Shown one piece after another: positions 16,848 through 25,888 of a DNA stretch of 64,000 nucleotides (within the stretch, counting starts at the first letter, position 1; the number at the start of each line of letters is the position of its first letter). The DNA lies in the NCBI GenBank assembly GCA_963742955.1, contig CAVUOA010000008.1:124001-188000 (forward strand), written 5' to 3'. Source of the DNA: CAVUOA01 sp963742955. Lineage in GTDB: Bacteria > Bacteroidota > Ignavibacteria > Tepidaquicellales > OLB5. The notes beneath the pieces are model-generated. The model saw only the letters and a program-made list of their open reading frames with translations. It was not told where the DNA came from and ran no database searches. A program made the position numbers and the translations under genes.

Positions 16848-18959
16848 TCATATTTTGGCGGCTACTTCTTTTTCAAATGTGCGGTTCGAAACCAGCGGGA
16901 GTCTGAGGATAAATGTGCAGCCATCACCCAATATGCTATTATAAGAGATATTACCTCCCAGGACTTCAGTAAGATTTTTTACAATAGATAAGCCAAGTCC
17001 TGTAGAATCTTCACCTGCAGTAGGCTGAGCACTCAGGCGTGTAAATTTACCGAACAATTTTGGTTTATCTTTTTCGGTAAGACCGGGTCCTTCGTCTTTT
17101 ACCTCGAACACAATTTTGTTATCAATTTTTTTCACTGAAACATAGACATTCCGTCCTGGGGGAGTGAACTTTACTGCATTTGATACAAGGTTATCTAAAA
17201 TTTGGCGCAAGGCAGTTTTATCGGATTCCACTGTTAAATTTTCTTCGGCAAAATATATTATTTGTATTTGCTTTGCCTCTGAGCGTTCCCTGTAATCGAA
17301 TACTGCCCTCTGAGCAACCAGAGACGGGTTAAATACTTCAAAATTCAGGTTTCTTTTTCCTGATTCTATTGCTGTTATATCCAGCACTTCAATAACGAGC
17401 CGGAACATTTTTTCGGCAGCCTTTTCAATTTCTTTTGCAAACTCTATGTTCTCCTGTTTACTATCACTGCTCTTTTGAATCTTTTTAGCAAAACTCATAA
17501 TTCCCGAAAGTGGATTTTTCAGGTCATGTGCAGCTATGCCTAGAAACATATTTTTCTCTTCATTTATAAAATTGAGCCTATCATTAATTTCCGCAAGCTC
17601 AACATTTTTTAACCTGAATATCTCTTTATCCTGCAGGGCAATTTTCTTTTCTCTGTTTGCTGTTTCAATCTGGTGCTGAATTGTTAAGCTCTTCAGTTTT
17701 TTATCGGCTGCTAAATTGGATATATCTTTTTCAAGCTCATAGGCTTTCTCAAGGTGAAAAAGCGCTTTGGCAGCCTCACCCGTCATTTTAAATCCGTCGT
17801 ATAATGCCGAATGGATTTCAAACATTTCCTTTACAGCATTTCGTTTTTGTGCAAGCCCAAGCGCGGCAAAAAGGTATTCAAACCCGCGTGTGTACCTCTC
17901 TTCCTTTAGCGAAACTCTTCCAAGATGAAGAAGGCTCATAGTTTCAATCATCTTATTATCAATCTGTTTAGCCAGCATGAACGCATCCTTATAATATTTC
18001 TCAGCATTACCCAGCTTGCCTGTCTGGTAGTATATGCTGCCGATGTGATTAAAGGTATCTGCTTTTCCCGCCATATCCGAAATTTCTTCTCTGACTTTTA
18101 GAACCTTGAACTGAAACTCCAAAGCTTTATCGTAATCTTCCATACTCTGGTACGCGATACCTATATTTCTTAAAACGTCAGATTCACCAAGCTTATTTCC
18201 GAGACCCTTTAAGATTTCCAGGCTTGATGCGAGATATTCAAGCGCTTTATCGTGTTCTTTCATTTCGCCGTATATAACAGCAATATTTAAAAGGGCAAAA
18301 CCCTCATCCAGCTTATTACCAATTTCTTTTGACGAACCGAGGCTCCTTAAATAATATCCAAGCGCCTCCGGATAATCTCCCAGCTGGTGGTAAACAACAC
18401 CAACATTATTGTAAAGAATCTCAGGCACCTCCTGACCCAAATCATTATAAACCTGAATACTTTCCAGATATTTTTCCAAAGAGGAAGGATAATCACCCGT
18501 TTCCTGAAAAATAACACCCATGTTAGAAAGAACTGATGCGGTATTTTCAAGGTCATTCACAGATTTTGAAAGTTCAAGGCTTTCATTGAGGATTTTTAGG
18601 GAATTTGAATATTCTCCTGTATTGGCATAAACATTCGCAGTGGAGTTCAGCACTTTCCCCTGCTCTTTTACTTCCCCAAGCTCTTTAAAAATTTGCAGTG
18701 ATTCTTCTAAATCTACAACAGCTTTCTTGTATTCTGAAAGAAGCCGGTTTGCAACTCCCATATTCCTCAAGCTTACAGCTAATCCTTTTTTGTCTTTATG
18801 TTTCCCGGCAAGTTTTTTTGCTTCTTCAGCAAATTCTAACGCCCGGCTGGCATCACCGGAACGAACAACCCCGGAAAGCTCATTAAGCAGGTAAACAAGC
18901 TCCGAAGGATTGGCTGTACGCTTAATTTTTTCTTCTAATTCGGTTATTTTTTCGTTCAT
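16848..18959 (-). CDS. Soluble TPR-containing sensor histidine kinase
   Basis: A 703-aa two-component kinase without signal peptide or membrane segment. Residues about 15-410 are roughly ten TPR units of the LNNIAVIYGEMKEHDKALEY type. A short coiled coil (about 415-465) leads into a HisKA domain with phospho-acceptor His478 in AAHDLKNPLSG. The HATPase domain shows the N-box LRQILDNLVSNAVKF, G1 DEGPGL, F-box FGKFTRL and G2 STGLGLSIV. It should sense a cytosolic or protein-borne signal through the TPRs. No response regulator is adjacent, so it is an orphan. Divergent from the gene at 19097. Confidence 0.93.
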   Translation of the reverse strand: MNEKITELEEKIKRTANPSELVYLLNELSGVVRSGDASRALEFAEEAKKLAGKHKDKKGLAVSLRNMGVANRLLSEYKKAVVDLEESLQIFKELGEVKEQGKVLNSTANVYANTGEYSNSLKILNESLELSKSVNDLENTASVLSNMGVIFQETGDYPSSLEKYLESIQVYNDLGQEVPEILYNNVGVVYHQLGDYPEALGYYLRSLGSSKEIGNKLDEGFALLNIAVIYGEMKEHDKALEYLASSLEILKGLGNKLGESDVLRNIGIAYQSMEDYDKALEFQFKVLKVREEISDMAGKADTFNHIGSIYYQTGKLGNAEKYYKDAFMLAKQIDNKMIETMSLLHLGRVSLKEERYTRGFEYLFAALGLAQKRNAVKEMFEIHSALYDGFKMTGEAAKALFHLEKAYELEKDISNLAADKKLKSLTIQHQIETANREKKIALQDKEIFRLKNVELAEINDRLNFINEEKNMFLGIAAHDLKNPLSGIMSFAKKIQKSSDSKQENIEFAKEIEKAAEKMFRLVIEVLDITAIESGKRNLNFEVFNPSLVAQRAVFDYRERSEAKQIQIIYFAEENLTVESDKTALRQILDNLVSNAVKFTPPGRNVYVSVKKIDNKIVFEVKDEGPGLTEKDKPKLFGKFTRLSAQPTAGEDSTGLGLSIVKNLTEVLGGNISYNSILGDGCTFILRLPLVSNRTFEKEVAAKI

Positions 18960-19096
18960 TTTTGCACTTATTAAACTTAAGTTAAGGTATAATCTTCTTT
19001 AAATAAATATTAAAACGGGTTATTAAGGCAAGCCGCCAAATACGCCTGCGTTACCTTGAATAAAGTTTTAATTAAAACTATTTTACCCAAATCCCC

Positions 19097-19819
19097 ATGA
19101 TTCCAAAGATAAAAATATTCTGCGATTTTGACGGCACAATAACGCATAAAGACGTGTGGATAGAATCTATGAGCAGGTTTATCGAAAAAAATGATGAATG
19201 GAAGAGTCTTGTATCAAAATATGAAAAAGAAGAAATCGGGTCAAGAGAGTTTATTATTAAAGAATGTTCACTGGTAAATGATTTTGATTTCAATAAATTC
19301 AACGAAACAATAGATAAACAGGAAATTGACACTTACTTTGGTGACTTTGCGGCTTATTGTAAAAGCAATTCAATACCGGTTTACGTTCTCAGTGAGGGAG
19401 TTGAAAATTATATAGAAAGGTTATTTAAACTGTACGGAATTGACCTTCAGTTTTTTGCAAACAAACTAATAATTTCAGAAGACAAGAAAAATATCGGGCT
19501 TGAATTTCCTTACTCCGATTCGGAATGCAATAAATGCGGATGCTGCAAAAGGAATCTGTTGCTGAACCTGACATCGGATGATGAAATTTCTATTTTCATC
19601 GGAGATGAATTCCCTGATGGATGCGCAGCAGGTTTTGCCGATATAGTTTTTGCAAAAAAATCGCTCGCCTCCTATTGCTGGAAAAATAATATAACTTATT
19701 TTGAATACAGTAATTTTTTAGATATTAAAAACAAGCTGGAAAAAATCTTTTTACAAAAGAGGCTCAAGCACCGTCAGACAGCTATATTTAAACGAAGGGA
19801 AGTTTATTTAAGAGGATGA
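19097..19819 (+). CDS. HAD-IB family phosphatase, MtnX-like
   Basis: Haloacid dehalogenase-superfamily phosphatase of 240 aa. The nucleophile and acid motif is CDFDGT (Asp10, Asp12). The C-terminal acidic motif is FIGDEFPDGCAA, with the Asp pair that binds magnesium. The insertion ECNKCGCCKRN matches the Cys-containing stretch seen in MtnX and related phosphatases. MtnX acts in methionine salvage, but no other salvage gene is nearby; phosphoserine-phosphatase-like activity is an alternative. Its stop overlaps the next start by 4 bp (ATGA). TTG-N20-TATTTTAC at 19056-19086 may be the promoter of the whole run to 25292. Confidence 0.8.
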   Translation: MIPKIKIFCDFDGTITHKDVWIESMSRFIEKNDEWKSLVSKYEKEEIGSREFIIKECSLVNDFDFNKFNETIDKQEIDTYFGDFAAYCKSNSIPVYVLSEGVENYIERLFKLYGIDLQFFANKLIISEDKKNIGLEFPYSDSECNKCGCCKRNLLLNLTSDDEISIFIGDEFPDGCAAGFADIVFAKKSLASYCWKNNITYFEYSNFLDIKNKLEKIFLQKRLKHRQTAIFKRREVYLRG

Positions 19820-20403
19820 ATATGACAAAAGGACAATTTTTTTTCAAATACCGTTCGTACACTCCGCTGGTTTTTGTTATTCCCTTGCTGCTTTTTGCAA
19901 GACCAACAATGCTAACGATGGTATTAGGCCTTCTAATTGCTGCTTTAGGTGAAGTGCTTCGTTTTTGGGGAGTATCCTATGCCGGCAGTGAAACAAGAAC
20001 TACAAAAGTCGGTGCAGGCAACCTTGCCACTCAGGGTCCTTTCGCATATTTAAGAAACCCTCTTTATGCCGGAAATATACTTATCTATTTCGGCATCAGC
20101 ATTATGGCAAACTCGCTATTCCCCTATCTGCAGATTATTGCTTTAGTATACTTTTACATTCAATATCATTTCATAATACAGGAAGAAGAAGAGTTCCTGC
20201 GTTCAAAATATAAAGAGAAATATGATGATTACTATAATTCCGTCAACAAATTTTTACCGAAGACATCACCTTATGACCTGTCAAAGCAATCCAAAATAAA
20301 GCAAAACCTTAAAGAGGCTTACAAATCGGAGAAAAGGACATTTCAAAGTTTTTCATTCATAATCTTCCTTATTATATTGGTATATATATTGATTCATAGT
20401 TAA
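19816..20403 (+). CDS. Isoprenylcysteine carboxyl methyltransferase (ICMT)/PEMT-like membrane methyltransferase
   Basis: A 195-aa membrane protein with four to five hydrophobic segments. The conserved core is GPFAYLRNPLYAGNILIYFG followed by EEEFLRSKYKEKYDDYY. These are the SAM-binding signatures shared by isoprenylcysteine carboxyl methyltransferases and phospholipid N-methyltransferases. Bacterial members act on diverse lipid or small substrates, so the substrate is unassigned. An additional hydrophobic helix closes the C-terminus. Its start overlaps the HAD phosphatase stop (ATGA) and lpxB starts 2 bp after its stop, which places it in an envelope-lipid operon. Confidence 0.82.
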   Translation: MNMTKGQFFFKYRSYTPLVFVIPLLLFARPTMLTMVLGLLIAALGEVLRFWGVSYAGSETRTTKVGAGNLATQGPFAYLRNPLYAGNILIYFGISIMANSLFPYLQIIALVYFYIQYHFIIQEEEEFLRSKYKEKYDDYYNSVNKFLPKTSPYDLSKQSKIKQNLKEAYKSEKRTFQSFSFIIFLIILVYILIHS

Positions 20404-20404
20404 T

Positions 20405-21562
20405 ATGGTTTATGAAAAAGAAGGTTTATCCGTTAAATCAATTTTTATTTCCGCCGGTGAACAATCGGGAGACCTTCATGCTTCCGACCTCATTAAAGAA
20501 TTAAAGAACAACACACCCGGTATTAATATAAAAATATCCGGACTTGGCGGTGATTTGATGAAAAGTGATGGAGCAGCCCTCTTATTTCATATTAATGAAC
20601 TTTCCACAATCGGGTTTACAGACGTTCTTAAAAAATACGGTTTTTTCAAAAAAGTGCTTCGCTCATGCCTGGAATACATAAAAACCAATAATGTAAATGT
20701 TGTAGTTCTTGTAGATTACCCGGGTTTTAATCTTCGTTTTGCCGAAGAATTAAGAAAATTTTACAACGGAAAAATTGTTTATTATATATCCCCCCAGTTG
20801 TGGGCATGGCATGAGAAACGGGTAAGGAAAATCAAAAAATATATTGATAAAATGCTCGTGGTGTTTCCTTTTGAACTGGATTTTTACAGGAAATATGGAA
20901 TTGATGCAGTTTATGTGGGACACCCGCTGGTAAAGAGAATTAGGCAATTCTTAGAGCAAAATCCCAAAGAAAGCAGGGTTTTCGGGGAGTCTAAAACATT
21001 GACTATTTTGCCCGGGAGCAGAAATGCTGAAATTAAAAATCACCTTCCCGTTTTGCTGAATACCGCACAGCAGCTTGTTAAAGAGTTTGATTTAAAAATT
21101 AATATCAGCAAAGCATCAGGAACAGGAAACAAAGTTTTTGATGAATTTAAGGATGAACTGAAAAATTATAACCTTACGACTGATAATGTTTATAAATTAA
21201 TTCTGAATTCGGACCTGGTGCTAACAAAATCCGGCACATCGACTGTTGAATCGGCTTTAATTGGCACGCCGTTTTTGATATTTTATAAAACTTACCCGCT
21301 GAATTACTTTCTGTTAAAACCGATTGTTAAAGTCGATAGACTTGGTATGGTAAATATACTAGCCAATGAAATGATTATAAAAGAATTTATACAAAATGAA
21401 TTCACGTCCGATAATCTCCTTCTTGAATCAAGACGTATTTTAACTGACGCTGACTACAATAACAAACTGAGAGAAAACCTCAGAAGTATATGGCAAATAT
21501 TGGGAAATGAAAATGCATCTCATAATGCAGCGAAAATAATTTCCTCATGCTTAACAAATTAA
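20405..21562 (+). CDS. lpxB: Lipid-A-disaccharide synthase
   Basis: GT19 glycosyltransferase of 385 aa that joins UDP-diacylglucosamine and lipid X to form the tetra-acyl disaccharide of lipid A at the inner membrane. Family motifs are ISAGEQSGDLHASDL at the N-terminus, QLWAWHEKRVRKIK, VGHPLV, LPGSRNAEIKNHLP and TKSGTSTVESAL in the donor-binding domain. Length is normal. The ATG at 20405 adds a short tail before KSIFISAGEQ; a later start is possible but none is better placed. lpxK follows after 4 bp, so lipid A assembly steps are co-transcribed. Confidence 0.96.
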   Translation: MVYEKEGLSVKSIFISAGEQSGDLHASDLIKELKNNTPGINIKISGLGGDLMKSDGAALLFHINELSTIGFTDVLKKYGFFKKVLRSCLEYIKTNNVNVVVLVDYPGFNLRFAEELRKFYNGKIVYYISPQLWAWHEKRVRKIKKYIDKMLVVFPFELDFYRKYGIDAVYVGHPLVKRIRQFLEQNPKESRVFGESKTLTILPGSRNAEIKNHLPVLLNTAQQLVKEFDLKINISKASGTGNKVFDEFKDELKNYNLTTDNVYKLILNSDLVLTKSGTSTVESALIGTPFLIFYKTYPLNYFLLKPIVKVDRLGMVNILANEMIIKEFIQNEFTSDNLLLESRRILTDADYNNKLRENLRSIWQILGNENASHNAAKIISSCLTN

Positions 21563-21566
21563 GAAT

Positions 21567-22628
21567 ATGAGAATATTGCTATGGCCATTTAGCGTTGTTT
21601 TCCGGATTATAGTATATGTACGGAATAAGCTTTACAACCTAAACTATTTAAAAAAATCGTACCTGAACAGTACTGTTGTTTCAGTGGGAAATGTTTCGAG
21701 CGGAGGAACCGGCAAAACACCCATGGTGGAATACCTTGCAAATTATTTTCTTGAAAGAAACAAATCTGTTAATATAGTATTAAAAGGATACAAGAGAATA
21801 TATGATGACATGCAGGTAGCAGAGTTTGGTTTTAAAGACAATGAGGGTAAATTAAACTCCGAGAATTTCGGAGATGAAGGATTAATGCTGCTTGAAAACC
21901 TTCCGGTAACATCGGATGGCAAGGGACTTTTAATAATTTCCGATAAAAAAGCAACAGGTGCTCGATTTTCGGATAACAAATTCAAACCCGATGTAATAAT
22001 AATTGATGATGGGTTCCAGTTAAGAAAAATTAAAAGGGAACTCGACGTTGTTATGGTAAATCCATACGAAAGCAAACACCTTATTCCTGCAGGAAATATG
22101 CGTGAGCCGTACAGAAATATAAAAAGAGCAGATATTGTTGTAATCAACAGAAAATTTCATGAAGATGCAAACCTGTTTCATAAAGGCAATTTAAGCAAAG
22201 CTATTTATTGCGGCTACCGGTTCGAACATTTTGTCAATTCTAAAAATGAAGTTAATGATTTAAAAGATGGTAATGCTTTGGTCTTTTGCGGTATTGGTGA
22301 CCCTGAATCTTTTAAAGACCTTATTAAGCTTCGTAATATAAATATTGCCGGCTTTATACCTTTTGCTGACCATTATAATTTTAAAGGCGATGACCTTAAG
22401 AACCTGCTTGTAAAATATAAAGAATCAGGTGCGGATTGCATATTAACAACTCAGAAGGACTTTGTGAGGATAAAATATTCAAAAAATGATAAAGCCGGTT
22501 TTCAGCAATTGAAAAATGAAATATTATTTAATTATCCTCTTTACTATGCCAAAATAAAATTGCAAATTTCGCATAACGAGGAATACCTCATAAATAAATT
22601 GAATGAATTAACGAAGGGGATGCATTAA
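21567..22628 (+). CDS. lpxK: Tetraacyldisaccharide 4'-kinase
   Basis: Inner-membrane-associated kinase of 353 aa that phosphorylates the 4' position of the lipid A disaccharide, the step after LpxB. The N-terminal hydrophobic helix is followed by a P-loop in VGNVSSGGTGKTPMVEYL. The segments IIIDDGFQLRKI, AGNMREP and TTQKDFVRI are typical of the family. Length is normal. The gene lies directly after lpxB and 1 bp before the next gene. Confidence 0.96.
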   Translation: MRILLWPFSVVFRIIVYVRNKLYNLNYLKKSYLNSTVVSVGNVSSGGTGKTPMVEYLANYFLERNKSVNIVLKGYKRIYDDMQVAEFGFKDNEGKLNSENFGDEGLMLLENLPVTSDGKGLLIISDKKATGARFSDNKFKPDVIIIDDGFQLRKIKRELDVVMVNPYESKHLIPAGNMREPYRNIKRADIVVINRKFHEDANLFHKGNLSKAIYCGYRFEHFVNSKNEVNDLKDGNALVFCGIGDPESFKDLIKLRNINIAGFIPFADHYNFKGDDLKNLLVKYKESGADCILTTQKDFVRIKYSKNDKAGFQQLKNEILFNYPLYYAKIKLQISHNEEYLINKLNELTKGMH

Positions 22629-22629
22629 A

Positions 22630-23313
22630 TTGTTAAAAATCGCCGGAATTACAAGATGTGACCGTAAATTTGAATTTTATACCAATTGGCTTGAAAGCGC
22701 GGGAATTAATTACAAAGTGCTTGATTACCATAAGGATAATTTCGATGATATAAAAACCTGCTCTTCCCTGCTGTTAACGGGTGGTGATGATATTTTCCCC
22801 GAATTCTACAATGACTGGGAAGACGGCACCAAGCGCTCCGAATACAAACCTGAAAGAGACGGGTTTGAATTCAGGATATTCGATTATGCGTTAAACAATT
22901 CACTTCCCGTTTTGGGAATATGCCGTGGTATGCAGTTAATCAATTGCCGGCTTAACGGCAGCTTGATAAGCGATATCGAAACCGAACGCGGTGTTAATCA
23001 CAGAAAAATAAGTAATAGCGAAGACAGGATACATCCTGTGACAGTCTTTGATGAAAGCCTGCTTAAAGAAATTACAAACCGGGAAAGAGGTGATATCACA
23101 AGCTCTCATCACCAGGGAATCGACCGGCTCGGCGAGGGTCTGTTAATTTCAGCAAAGGCAGATGACGGAATTATTGAGGCAATCGAATGGGCTGATAAAA
23201 ACTCAAAACCATTTATGCTCGGTATTCAATGGCATCCTGAAAGAATGAAAGATAAAGAAAACCCGTTTACTAACAGCATTTTAATGAGATTTAAAAAAGA
23301 AACAGAGAAATAG
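22630..23313 (+). CDS. Class I glutamine amidotransferase-like peptidase C26
   Basis: A 227-aa hydrolase of the gamma-glutamyl-gamma-aminobutyrate hydrolase (PuuD-like) family. The catalytic triad region is visible: the nucleophile elbow GICRGMQLIN with its Cys, and GIQWHPER with the His-x-Glu pair. LLTGGDDIFPEFY and SSHHQGID are family signatures. Substrates in the family include gamma-glutamyl polyamine intermediates, but no puu gene is nearby. The TTG start at 22630 is one base after the lpxK stop, and the gene is tightly packed between lpxK and a DUF4292 lipoprotein gene. Confidence 0.88.
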   Translation: MLKIAGITRCDRKFEFYTNWLESAGINYKVLDYHKDNFDDIKTCSSLLLTGGDDIFPEFYNDWEDGTKRSEYKPERDGFEFRIFDYALNNSLPVLGICRGMQLINCRLNGSLISDIETERGVNHRKISNSEDRIHPVTVFDESLLKEITNRERGDITSSHHQGIDRLGEGLLISAKADDGIIEAIEWADKNSKPFMLGIQWHPERMKDKENPFTNSILMRFKKETEK

Positions 23314-23316
23314 ATA

Positions 23317-24099
23317 TTGAAAAAAGCCCTGAGATATATTTTACCGTTTGTTTTAGTCATTGTTTTAGCATGCACCGCATCTCAAAACGGAGAACCGGAG
23401 AAAATTCCTATCAAAGAAATAAAAGATATTGTTAACGCAAGGTTCAATAAAATAGAATCTCTTGAAGCTGAAGGTTCGATTGCATTCGATTCACCGGAAA
23501 TGTCAAATTCGGGTTATATAGAAATAAGACTGAAAAAACCGGATTCGATTTATGTAAAAATAGAAGGTCCATTCGGGATTGATATTGCCACTGCGCTTAT
23601 CGCAAGAACCGATTTCATATATTACAATGTTCATGAGAATAAAGTAATCATGGGTCCGACTACGGATATTAATATTGGAGCGATACTTAGAATTAAAGTT
23701 ACTTTTGATGAACTGATAAACAGTTTTTCGGGTTCGTTTTATTTCCCTGATGAAGGCAATGACAGCACTGATGCTGCTGCTGAAGATAACTTATATGTTC
23801 TCCAGGTAAAAAAAGATTATGGCAAAAAGAAATATCTGATAGAGCCAAAAACATACAATATTAACAATTACAGCGTTTATGACAATAACCAGAAACGGCT
23901 GCTTGAGGTTTCTTATTCCAAGTTTGAAACAGAATCAACAGATTCAGGAGAAGTAAATTTCCCGAACCAGATAACAATCAATAAACCTGACGTAAAACAA
24001 ACTGTTTGGCTGAATTATGACAGCAAAGAAATAAACAAAAAATACCTGAGTTTTAAAATAAAATACCCAAAGTCTGCGAAAGTCGTAGTATGGAACTAA
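23317..24099 (+). CDS. DUF4292 lipoprotein
   Basis: A 260-aa predicted lipoprotein with a signal peptide ending VLACTAS, so Cys at about residue 19 would be lipidated. The body matches the DUF4292 pattern: FNKIESLEAEGSIAFDSP, then a beta-rich fold with IRLKKPDSIYVKIEGPFG. The fold recalls LolA/LolB lipoprotein carriers, and a role at the outer membrane is plausible but unproven. TTG start. The end overlaps the EnvC-like gene by 10 bp, indicating coupling. Confidence 0.85.
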   Translation: MKKALRYILPFVLVIVLACTASQNGEPEKIPIKEIKDIVNARFNKIESLEAEGSIAFDSPEMSNSGYIEIRLKKPDSIYVKIEGPFGIDIATALIARTDFIYYNVHENKVIMGPTTDINIGAILRIKVTFDELINSFSGSFYFPDEGNDSTDAAAEDNLYVLQVKKDYGKKKYLIEPKTYNINNYSVYDNNQKRLLEVSYSKFETESTDSGEVNFPNQITINKPDVKQTVWLNYDSKEINKKYLSFKIKYPKSAKVVVWN

Positions 24100-25292
24100 G
24101 CCCCCTGAGGAAATATAAACTGACATTGCAGGGTTTTATTTACTCAGCGGTCTTTGTTTGTATGATTTTGTTTCTGGGAGCAACATATGACGAAATTGTA
24201 AATGATAAAAACAAACAGATGGATTTTACTCAGAAACAGATTGATGAATCAAAGCAGATAATAGCAGGCAATTCGGAATTACAATCGCGCTTATTAAATA
24301 GTATTGACAGCATTAATGTATCGCTTAATTCATTAAATGATTTCCTTAAAGATTACCAGGATGAAAAATACCTTACTCCCGAGCAGATTGCAATTGAAAC
24401 CAACACGGTAATTGCGCTGGAACAGGACGTTGACAGAATCCAGAACAGTTTCAAAAATAAAATCGTAAGTTTATATAAACACGGAAAAGATTACGAGCTT
24501 GAGCTTCTGCTCAGCTCCAAAACACCGAATGAATTCCTCCGAAGAAACCAGTACCTCCAGAAATTTGCCCAAAGCAGAAAAAAAGAGCTCCGCGATCTCC
24601 GCAGCAAAAAATTTATACTCGATGAAAAGAAAAAAATGCTGAACTTATCGGTTTCCTCCAGAAGATTTTATGTGGAATCAAAAAGAAACGAAAAATCACA
24701 GTTGGAAGATAAACTTACAGCGTTGACTACGAAAAAAAATGAGCTTGATTTTTCTTCAAACGCATATAACGGAAAAATTGAAAGACTTGAATCGGAACAA
24801 AACAATATTATGAACTTCCTTTCAAATTTCTCTGATTACAAACAGAAATTTAAAGATACTAAGAGTTCACGGATTAGTTATTCATCCGATAACCTCGATT
24901 CGGTAAAAGGCACTCTAAATTCCCCTCTTGATATATCTCTTATCAGAAAAGAGTTTGGCTCCAATACAAATAATGCTACCAACACCGAATCATTTAATTT
25001 CGGAGTTGATTTTTCCGCAGCAGCAGGCTCAAGAGTTTACTCTGCAGCAGCAGGCACTGTAACAATTGTTGGTGATGTCCCTTTCTACGGCAAAGTTGTG
25101 GTTATTGATAACGGCAATGGATTCCGAACAGTTTACGCCTGCCTTAATGATGTTACAGTGAAAGCCGGAGAGAAAATAAAGCTTAACCAGGTAATAGCAA
25201 AATGCGGTTATGACATCGATGGTCAGGGTCTGCATTTTGAAATATGGAAAGGCAAAACACCTCTGAATCCTCGTGAGTGGCTAAGGTTCTGA
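24090..25292 (+). CDS. EnvC-like murein hydrolase activator with degenerate LytM domain
   Basis: A 400-aa protein with an N-terminal membrane anchor (about 12-31), a long coiled coil (about 40-255) and a C-terminal LytM/M23 domain (about 275-398). Catalytic M23 enzymes bind zinc through HxxxD and HxH. Here the first His is Asn303 (FNFGVD, Asp307 kept) and the first His of HxH is Gly380 (GLHFE, His382 kept). The zinc site is therefore incomplete, as in EnvC-type activators that switch on amidases during septum splitting. It ends the envelope operon that includes lpxB and lpxK. The partner amidase is not in the window. Confidence 0.88.
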   Translation: MELSPLRKYKLTLQGFIYSAVFVCMILFLGATYDEIVNDKNKQMDFTQKQIDESKQIIAGNSELQSRLLNSIDSINVSLNSLNDFLKDYQDEKYLTPEQIAIETNTVIALEQDVDRIQNSFKNKIVSLYKHGKDYELELLLSSKTPNEFLRRNQYLQKFAQSRKKELRDLRSKKFILDEKKKMLNLSVSSRRFYVESKRNEKSQLEDKLTALTTKKNELDFSSNAYNGKIERLESEQNNIMNFLSNFSDYKQKFKDTKSSRISYSSDNLDSVKGTLNSPLDISLIRKEFGSNTNNATNTESFNFGVDFSAAAGSRVYSAAAGTVTIVGDVPFYGKVVVIDNGNGFRTVYACLNDVTVKAGEKIKLNQVIAKCGYDIDGQGLHFEIWKGKTPLNPREWLRF

Positions 25293-25299
25293 GTATAAA

Positions 25300-25397
25300 A
25301 ATCCCACTAAATCCCTCTTTGCAAAGGGGACTTAAAAAGTAAAGTGACAATAAACTCCCCCTTTCTAAAGGGGGAGGAGCAGAGCGGAGGGGGATTC
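25300..25397. repeat. C/G-tract hairpin repeat, upstream copy
   Basis: Contains ATCCCACTAAATCCCTCTTT, a C5/G5 hairpin (CCCCCTTTCTAAAGGGGG) and GGAGGGGGATT. It is closely similar, in the same orientation, to the copy at 25780-25870 on the other side of the DUF559 gene. Confidence 0.7.
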
Positions 25398-25411
25398 AAA
25401 AAATAAATTAA

Positions 25412-25815
25412 ATGAAAAAACCATTTCTTCCATACAGCAAACAAAATAAACAACTCTCACGGAATTTAAGAAATCATTCAACTCTGGCCGAAGTGCTCCT
25501 GTGGAACGAGCTCAAAGCAGGTAAAATAAAAGATATAAATTTAACAGGCAAAAGCCTTTGCTGGGATACATCGTTGACTTCTATTGTAAAAAATTAAATC
25601 TTGTTATAGAAATCGATGGTGGTACCCATATAGACAAAGAAAAGGAAGATAAAAACAGGCAGGAAATGCTTGAACAGCTTGAATTATCATTTTTACGATT
25701 TGAAGATATTCAGGTCAAAACAGAAATGCATCGTGTGTTAGAAAAAATTTATTCTTTTATAGAAGACTTTGAGAAGATGAATCCCCCTAAATCCCCCTTT
25801 ACAAGGGGGACTTGA
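25412..25815 (+). pseudogene. DUF559 endonuclease-domain gene, frameshifted
   Basis: Restriction-endonuclease-fold DUF559 protein split over two frames. Frame one (25412-25597) carries the family N-terminus LSRNLRNHSTLAEVLLWNEL. The second frame carries LLGYIVDFYCKKLNLVIEID then GGTH, with the catalytic-type Asp/Glu residues, to the stop at 25815. The join lies near 25533: adding one A to ATAAATTTAAC gives the expected KFNRQKPLLGYIVDFYC. The combined product would be 134 aa, usual for the family. The last residues (NPPKSPFTRGT) are encoded inside the downstream repeat copy. The repeat flanks suggest insertion as a unit. A sequencing error cannot be excluded. Confidence 0.75.
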
Positions 25816-25870
25816 AAAAGTGATAGCAAATACACTCCCCCTTTTTAAGGGGACTTGAAAAAATTGATAG
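25780..25870. repeat. C/G-tract hairpin repeat, downstream copy
   Basis: ATCCCCCTAAATCCCCCTTT is followed by AGGGGGACTTGAAAA and a second CCCCCTTTTTAAGGGG hairpin. It matches the copy at 25300-25397 in order and orientation. It overlaps the last codons of the DUF559 frame. Confidence 0.7.
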
Positions 25871-25888
25871 CGATTCCGTTTAATTAAA

